Source: Calvatia gigantea (Eukaryota > Basidiomycota > Agaricomycetes > Agaricales > Lycoperdaceae). Taken from it: 64,000 nt of DNA. The notes under the pieces were generated by a model. That model was not told the DNA's origin, did not search any database, and saw only the letters and a list, made by a program, of their open reading frames with translations. Numbering within the stretch: the stretch's first letter is position 1; the number at the start of each line of letters is the position of its first letter. A program made the position numbers and the translations under genes. Of the stretch, positions 57,961 through 64,000 are shown in pieces. The stretch lies in assembly GCA_025093985.1 (NCBI GenBank), contig JACAAK010000006.1:62001-126000 (forward strand), written 5' to 3'.

Positions 57961-59054
57961 CTGAGGTACTATTTTTGCAATAATCATTATAGAGTGACAC
58001 CTCAACAAGCAATATTTTTTTACTTGATTGACAGATAGAAGAGTGATTACCAAGATTTGCATTCCTCAGTATTTGTTCGCTAATGTTTTAATGGTTGATG
58101 TTAGCTCTTGAAAATTCAGCAATGCATGCTGGAACTTGATCAGCAAAATATTAAAAACATGATTCTGGCTTAATTATGGTTTTCCCTTGACAGAAACCCC
58201 TTGAAAGAATGGATCTCTGGCATAGCACTGTCAGCCTGAATGCAATTGGCTCTAAATGACCTCTTAAACAAGTTAAGTCAAGTTGAAAGGATACTTAAGG
58301 ATTGAACCCAAACCCAACATACTATGAAATTAATCATCTAAATTTATGTATTATCTTCCAAAAAACCCAAGATGATGGGTGGCTTTATTGACAAAAAAAA
58401 TGGTATCTATTTCATGTTCCTGGTAATCAGTTGACAGCAATGTTGAGATGGTTGGTGAGTTTGAATCTGTGATGTGAATTGCACTGATTCTGATGACTAG
58501 GCTTAGGTTTCATGTTGGGTCACCAAATGGCAAAGCAAATTGCAATCCTAGTTTCAGTCATTGAATTAACCATGTAGACTATAGGCCACAATAACAGTCT
58601 GCACATCAAATTTTCTAAATTTGGTTTGCACTGGTAGTTCAGGTACTTGTAGAATACAACTAAGAATCTATATATCAGTCAATTCTCATCAATTTAGCGG
58701 GCAGTTGGCAATAATCCATTGATCATTCATCTTGTTTTCAAAAAAAAGGTGGAGATGGGTTCAGGAGAGCAGGTGATGAAGAAAAGAGGTTATGTTGATG
58801 ATGTGAACACATTAGGGTCCATTTGATATCTTTCTCAACTGAGTGATTTCAGCATGGGAGAACTTTCAAGAAAGTGAAATTTTGTAGAAAGGATGAGAAT
58901 GACAAACTGAGCTGAATGGGACTTGCTGGAACCAAACCCTAATTTTGTAAAGTCCTGGATTACATGGGTTGTAAGAAAACATAAGGAAATGAAAGAAAAA
59001 TGGTCTGAAGGGCATGTGGAGCCAGGAATAAAGGTAGGAGTGGGTGTGAATCAC
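57961..59054. mobile_element. AT-rich non-coding element
   Basis: Markedly more AT-rich than its flanks and without open frames. The left border begins CTGAGGTACT, and within 45 bases the sequence turns back to ACACCTCA, a terminal foldback reminiscent of DNA-transposon ends. The right side abuts the LTR-like copy C directly. Identity unknown; probably a non-autonomous or decayed transposon. Confidence 0.5.
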
Positions 59055-59405
59055 TGAAGAGGGAGATTACGGCTAGGTGCACGAGCACGTCGGCGTCCGT
59101 CCGACATTGTTCTTGACCAAAGGGATTGGGTTGGAAAGAGCGGGTAGGAGTGGAGATCACGAAAATGATCAGACAACGGAACGATGGATAATTCTGTTCC
59201 GAAGGCTCGGAACGATGAGAGAAGGGTCCGGAGAGGTGTCGAGAGCGATTACTGAACGTTCGGAAGGCAGCGTTTATGATTGCGTGGCGATTCGGTGTCG
59301 AGACGAGAGAGAGAAGAGAGAAAGCAAGAAATTGATTAGAGAAATAACGAGAGACAGAGACTTCGAGGCGAAACTTCGCTAATTCATAGCTACCTGACTA
59401 CAACA
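59055..59405 (+). mobile_element. LTR-like sequence, copy C
   Basis: Same sequence and same borders (TGAAGAGGGAG...CTACAACA) as copy B, on the opposite strand. Just beyond the CTACAACA end, read in the other direction, is CTATAAAAACTTG, a TATA-like box about 20 bases from the TGTTGTAG border. The border could therefore also be a transcription start within a longer LTR. In this copy no polypurine tract precedes TGAAGAGGG. Confidence 0.6.
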
Positions 59406-60364
59406 AAGTATACAAGTTTTTATAGAGGAGAATGGTGGGCTGTGCGCCCGAATTACAAAGAGTAGAATGTAAATTTTAGAGAGAGAACAAAGAAAAACAT
59501 ACTAGCGGGGATGAAGACGGGCCGGAAGCTCATTCTATGAGGTTCTAAATTATGAGGAATGTAGAAAAAGTATAATAAGTGAATAGAAAAGCGGTCCGTA
59601 AGTTTTTTAGAGTCGGAAATGAGAAGTACGGGCGGGCGAGGTGGGGTTCGGAGGTTGGAGCTTCCGTGGTCGGGACTTCCGAATTAGGAAATCGTGTATG
59701 ATCCGGACTTTTGGATGGCTCGGAAATGGGATTTTCGGGGTCGGTGTCTTGGTCATCGTTCTCGGAAGTGAAAGGCGTCGTCGGTGAAGTGGAGTAGTGG
59801 GAGGAGTACGCGTACATGACACTTTTCAGTGTCAGGTGCCGTCCGATCTCCACATCACATCTGACAATAAATAAAGCACTGTGGTGTTGGTGTTGATTGT
59901 GGCACAGAGAGGCCACGAAGACCACCTGTTCTTACCGACTTCAAGAAATGGTTGAGTGTCAGTTGTTCCGACCCCCAGCTCCCTACTTAAAGTCCTAGTG
60001 CCGGGCCACTTGTTGCGGTGACGGAACTGTCAGTTTGGGGTATATATGTCCTAGGGTTCTTCAGTTATCTAGCTGCGAAGCTGTACTGGTCAGGGGATTG
60101 GCTGGTCAAGCTATCACGATCAACGCCTCGGCCCAGTCTCAGGCAATTGCCGCAGTACTCGTGGTAAACCACACCCCCCACCTCCCCGTTGGGTTATCAT
60201 GTCGCACCTATCTAGGAGGGAACTTCAACAGGATGTTAACGCAACCTGTGCTGCACGGTTTGGTTGAAAGTTTGGTTCTGACAGTTTCGTGATACCAGAG
60301 CAAGAGACTGCTAGACTGGTTGAGATCTTGACCTGAATATTTTTGTGCCTACACAAAAGGATAT
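59406..60364. other. Flank of LTR-like copy C with one unassigned open frame
   Basis: Contains a 126-codon minus-strand frame (59545-59925), Thr/Pro/Ser-rich with no recognised family. It may be part of a longer LTR (TGTCATGTACGCG at about 59822 is a possible LTR start) or chance. Nothing recognised at 59926-60364. Confidence 0.35.
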
Positions 60365-63079
60365 CTACGCAATCCTCGCCGCTGCTACAGTCTCATTCGC
60401 CACCTCTGTTGGCTCGCCCGCGCTCTCTGCGTTACACTTGAGATTGGTTGCCCGAGCCTCTAGATTACTTAAGCTCCGCGCAGGACTCACGTCCACACTC
60501 CTTCTTGCCTTGGCATCCCCGAAACATTTCTGTAAGACCACCATCAGTTCTCAACCCCCAGTATTGGTTATGTTCCAGGAACGTACCTTGAACAACTGGA
60601 ATTTCTTCGAGAACAACGACAAACTCGTCTCTGGGTTGAAAAGCCCAAAGAAATCAGCATCAGCACCCACACTCACATCCAACGCAGCTCCCACTTCGAA
60701 GCACCCTCCAAATGAAGCATCTTTACTCGCTGGTGGTGGTGCCGTTTTCGCCTTGGCCTTGGTACTACTCGCAGCGGCAGCGGCGGTAGATTTCGTGCTC
60801 GTAGCTGGCTTAGTCGATGCAGTCGGTTTCGCCTTTGGCTTGGCTGTGGTCTTCGGTTTAGCTGCTGCCTTGGTACTCGTAGCAGCGGGTTTAGCCGCAG
60901 GTTTGTCGTTGTTGCCAGTTAGGGTCTTAGCAGCCGACTTCACTTTGTCCTTCACCGCCGTGGCGGCACCAGTGACTTTATTCTTCACAGTCGATGCGGC
61001 ACTGCTGACTTTGTCTTTGACCGTCGATGCAGCACTGCTGACTTTGTCCTTGACGGTTGACGCAGCGCTGCTAACCTTGTCCTTTACGGTAGACGCGGCA
61101 CCTTTCACACCATCCACGATATCTCCAAACCCAAACGGCTGCGGTGCACGCTGAGTGAAATAATGTTCCCCAATAACCCCGGTTCCACGAGGCAACTTGG
61201 TCACACGCGATCCAGCTGCCGGACGTCCTTGGGCCTGGGTCGCTTTAGACAACTTTTCACTCGGAGAAGCATCGAGTCCACGAGGATTGATAGTGGCACT
61301 CTTCTCAGCACCAGTAGCTTCTAGGGTCAACGTCATACTGGCCGACGCGTCCAATTCCACAAACACGCCTGCGCCGACTGTACCCGCCAAGGCGTCGATG
61401 CCGAGGTTGAGGCTTGGGATAATGTGAGCTTCCACTGAACCTGTTGCGCTTCCTGAAGGCTGAGCTGTCAATTTTAATGCTGTAAAGTCATTCGTCAGAT
61501 TTGTACTCGGTGAAAAGGTGCATGGACTAGGAAGCTTACGCGTGTCTTTCGGACTGAATGTTCCGCTCTTCTTCCCACCTTTCGGGAACGTAAACTCGGC
61601 CTTTTCAATGTGGTAGCTCAAGCCGACGCGCATGTCGACATCGAGATCCAAGGTCGCTGTGGCTTGTCCGTTCACCTCGAACGTTGGACCGATTGACAAC
61701 ACTCTACACATTCAACATATCAGAAAATACGCTCGTGAGACCCCAAAATGAAAGACACATACCCAGGGAAATCCAATCCAGGAATACCAACCTCGAAGAT
61801 CTTGATTTTCCCAGAATCAAGTGTCCCACCCACACCAGCGCTTATCGTAATTGCACCATCCAAATCCGCCGTCATGCCTGACCACACATACATACTCCGT
61901 CAACCAACGTATTCTCCAAACAAACATTAATCATCAAAACACTCACTGCTCGTAATCCCAAAACTCTCAATTTTGGGCGGGAAAACTGACCCACTCGCTG
62001 TGACACCCACAGTGATAACCGCATGCGCCTTCGCCTCCGCACCAATATTCACTCTCGCCTCCACATTCTTCCCCTCAGCCCCACACGTCAACGACTTATC
62101 CAACAACGTAACCGCCTTATTCACATCAACCGGCTTCAACGCCTGTGACTTGTCCAAATCGAAGCGGGGACGGTATATCCTACTTCGCCTCACAGCAGCA
62201 GAGGCAGTGGAGTCCGCACTGGGAGGTGTGAGGTTGGATGGGTCCAAGTCGCCTGTTGCAGCTGCACCTGGGACATTCGCACCCACCAGTGCAAAGTTCA
62301 CGGGCCCGGTTTTCGATGTGTCAGCTGCACCGAAGTTGACATCGAGCCTGACGGCTTTCACGACTGGTTTTCCACTGGGGGTATCCACGCGTCTGGCGAG
62401 GCGCTTTACGATGTTGGATGGGATGGATTGGTCCTCTGGAATCCATGCTCTAGCTATCCTTGCGAATGGTTGCTTACCGCACTACACATTATGATCGCGA
62501 TGTCAATTGGAGCTCATTTTAGAAAAGTTGGAGGAAATGGACGCACGTTTTCGGGCAATCTGACAATCTTTCCTACTGCACCTTGTTCCTTCTCGTCCGA
62601 GGGTAACGCAGCGACACCATCAGGAGCCGACGTAGCCGGTTGCGGGGCAGCAGAAGAGGTGGAATTCGCCACCGCCCTTGCATTCACAACCGTACCAGAA
62701 CCAGAAGGGGCAGCAAACAAGTGCGCACACGCACTGTCATCACTGCCACCCCGACATACAATCCGGATATCTTGCTCCAAAGCTTTGGGATCACAACCTA
62801 GGATTTCCCAGCCAGCCGCTGTGGTTATATCTGTTATGGCGGTATCCGCACCCCACTACGCAGTATGGTACAAGTTAATAATGTGTGACAAATGAATAAA
62901 GAGGGAAAGCGCACGATCTTGAGAGTACCAGAAGGCCCGTCCGATGACGTTGGGAGATCGTACGAACATGCACCCCCAAAACACGGTTTCGACCAGTCGT
63001 TCGCCGCGTTCGTGAGTTGCGGGACGGTCACTAAGAGAAGCGCAAGATTGAGAATGGGAAGAAGTGTGACTTTAGCCAT
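60365..63079 (-). CDS. Secreted DUF7223-like paralogue 2 with 11-residue repeat tract
   Basis: The start ATG at 63079 gives the signal peptide MAKVTLLPILNLALLLVTV. Then follow NDWSKPCFGGACSYDLPTSS, GWEILGCDPKALEQDIRIVC, FARIARAWIPEDQSIPSN, RLDVNFGAADTSKTGPVNFA, RSRIYRPRFDLDKSQALKPV, AHAVITVGVTASGSVFPPKI, SAGVGGTLDSGKIKIFEVG, VLSIGPTFEVNGQATATLDL and VEAHIIPSLNLGIDALAGTV. An 11-residue repeat tract and an Ala/Lys/Thr-rich linker precede DASFGGCFEVGAALDVSVGA and the end PTEVANETVAAARIA. The frame is continuous after splicing. The repetitive beta-type segments resemble agaricomycete secreted proteins labelled DUF7223; I am not certain of the domain name. Function unknown. Confidence 0.75.
60924..61110 (-). 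repeat. 33 bp tandem repeats encoding an amphipathic 11-mer
   Basis: Units AASTVKDKVSS (four near-perfect), AASTVKNKVTG, AATAVKDKVKS and a partial AAKTLTG. The pattern, with hydrophobic positions spaced through Lys/Asp residues, is that of LEA-group-3 or apolipoprotein-like amphipathic helices. Confidence 0.85.
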
Positions 63080-64000
63080 CGTCAAAAGCTTTTAAATAAC
63101 AAAGGAATAAAAGATTGAAAAATAACGAGTGGTACCCGAAGGTAAATTAACCAGTCTGAACTAGCAGACTGGGATCGTAGAAACGAAGAAACAGAGAATA
63201 AAACCCGGAAGGCAAAAGATGGAGAATAACGAATCAACGAGGAAAATCTGGACCTGCTCCAGGCATTGTAGTATTTATATTTCCCATCCCACAGATGCCA
63301 ATATACGAACAGTGACACGAATCTGAAAATACCACATGATTACGTTGATCAGCATGAAACAGCCTCTTGACGACCAGTGGTCGCGTAGGCGGTTGGCACT
63401 GATAGGAGGAGTGGCGTTAGCACAGCTGAATCCGAGCGCACTGAGTAACACTGCCAACATTGTGGCCTACGCGAGGTTGGAAATCGGCACAGGGAGACAA
63501 CAAGAGGAACCTCGCGGAAGGTTTCGCATTTTGAACTTCGACGTGGGCGGAGCGTGGGACGAAGACGGCGGCCAGTGCCAAGACTCTCAATAGGCCAACG
63601 CCGACAAATAATGGGCCAGCCAAACACAAATAAGTATACATGCTTCCACGAGCGCCAGCGACCCTCAAAGTGAGATACAACCTTGCCACAATTTACCCTT
63701 TGCCTCACCAAGCCCACCTAACGGCGTTAGCAAGTACAAGTAAACATCTCGTCGGGAAGGAACTTGGGGAACAAAACCCCACCAAACATGTAGCGAGATC
63801 ATCGAAACACATCACTTTCTCTAACGACAAAGCACTTCCGTTGACATAAAAGGTCTTGGCGCTCCACTTCTTGGTGTTCGTCCGTAGTGGCGGTGTTAGG
63901 ATTGGCTTGGTGGGTCCGAATCGGTGATGCCTATCGAACTGGTTATCCAATGATTGGAATTGAGTTTCGTGTAAGAGTAAGTTATGCCTGGCACAAAATA
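63080..64000. other. Upstream region and window end, no gene assigned
   Basis: Promoter region of paralogue 2. Further right, a minus-strand frame (63417-63689) starts MARLYLTLRVAG and has a hydrophobic stretch (YLCLAGPLFVGVGLLRVLAL). It could be the end of a gene running in from beyond the window, but there is not enough to name it. Confidence 0.35.

Noticed and set aside
1..64000. CRISPR arrays, prokaryotic operons, rRNA genes
   Set aside because: No regularly spaced repeats or rRNA signatures seen. Intron-rich genes show this is eukaryotic nuclear DNA.

Overview
This is a nuclear segment from a filamentous basidiomycete, most likely an agaricomycete mushroom-forming fungus. The genes are split by many 45-65 base introns with GTxxGT...AG borders. 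The families are typical of that group: a Pmr5/Cas1-type PC-esterase, CYP5144-like P450s, a DUF6534-type membrane protein, a GH5_5 endoglucanase, a basidiomycete sesquiterpene synthase, an ArAE_2-type transporter and F-box/LRR proteins. The reading frames below were joined by hand across introns, so exon borders are approximate unless stated.

Layout. 1-24.8 kb is rearranged. It holds an aldo-keto reductase gene, an LTR-like fragment plus a dead Tc1-like element, a PC-esterase gene, two secreted acidic protein genes, a 434 bp inverted-repeat element and two decaying tandem P450 genes. From 16.3 to 23.4 kb, pieces of the 2.6-8.2 kb block reappear. One piece (LTR + Tc1 + 5' esterase) is bracketed by a 155 bp direct repeat of local sequence. 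The other (3' esterase + neighbour + end of the acidic gene) is bracketed by a 605 bp direct repeat of the VTI1 5' region. A third esterase scrap starts the window. The locally resident genes there are a FAR-17a/AIG1-like membrane protein, VTI1 and a DUF6534-type membrane protein.

24.8-39.1 kb is gene-poor: GH5_5 endoglucanase, a secreted Cys-rich GPI-type protein, an intact sesquiterpene synthase, LSM6, GDT1 and a tRNA-Ile(AAU), separated by 2-3 kb stretches in which I recognise nothing. 39.4-54.4 kb is compact and conserved: a membrane protein, two F-box/LRR-type proteins, an ArAE_2-type transporter, the retromer subunit VPS29 and an ankyrin-PH-ORD oxysterol-binding protein.

54.9-64 kb holds a tandem pair of secreted paralogues (tentatively DUF7223 type). 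They are separated by an AT-rich element and a second LTR-like copy. The upstream-lying paralogue looks intact and carries an 11-residue amphipathic repeat tract; the other has frameshifts and a different, degenerate internal repeat.

Functionally the intact set is mostly housekeeping trafficking and RNA metabolism (VTI1, VPS29, OSBP-type, GDT1, LSM6, tRNA) plus lifestyle genes (cellulase, terpene synthase, secreted proteins). The AKR, P450s and esterase sit in the unstable zone and are mostly broken or duplicated in pieces.
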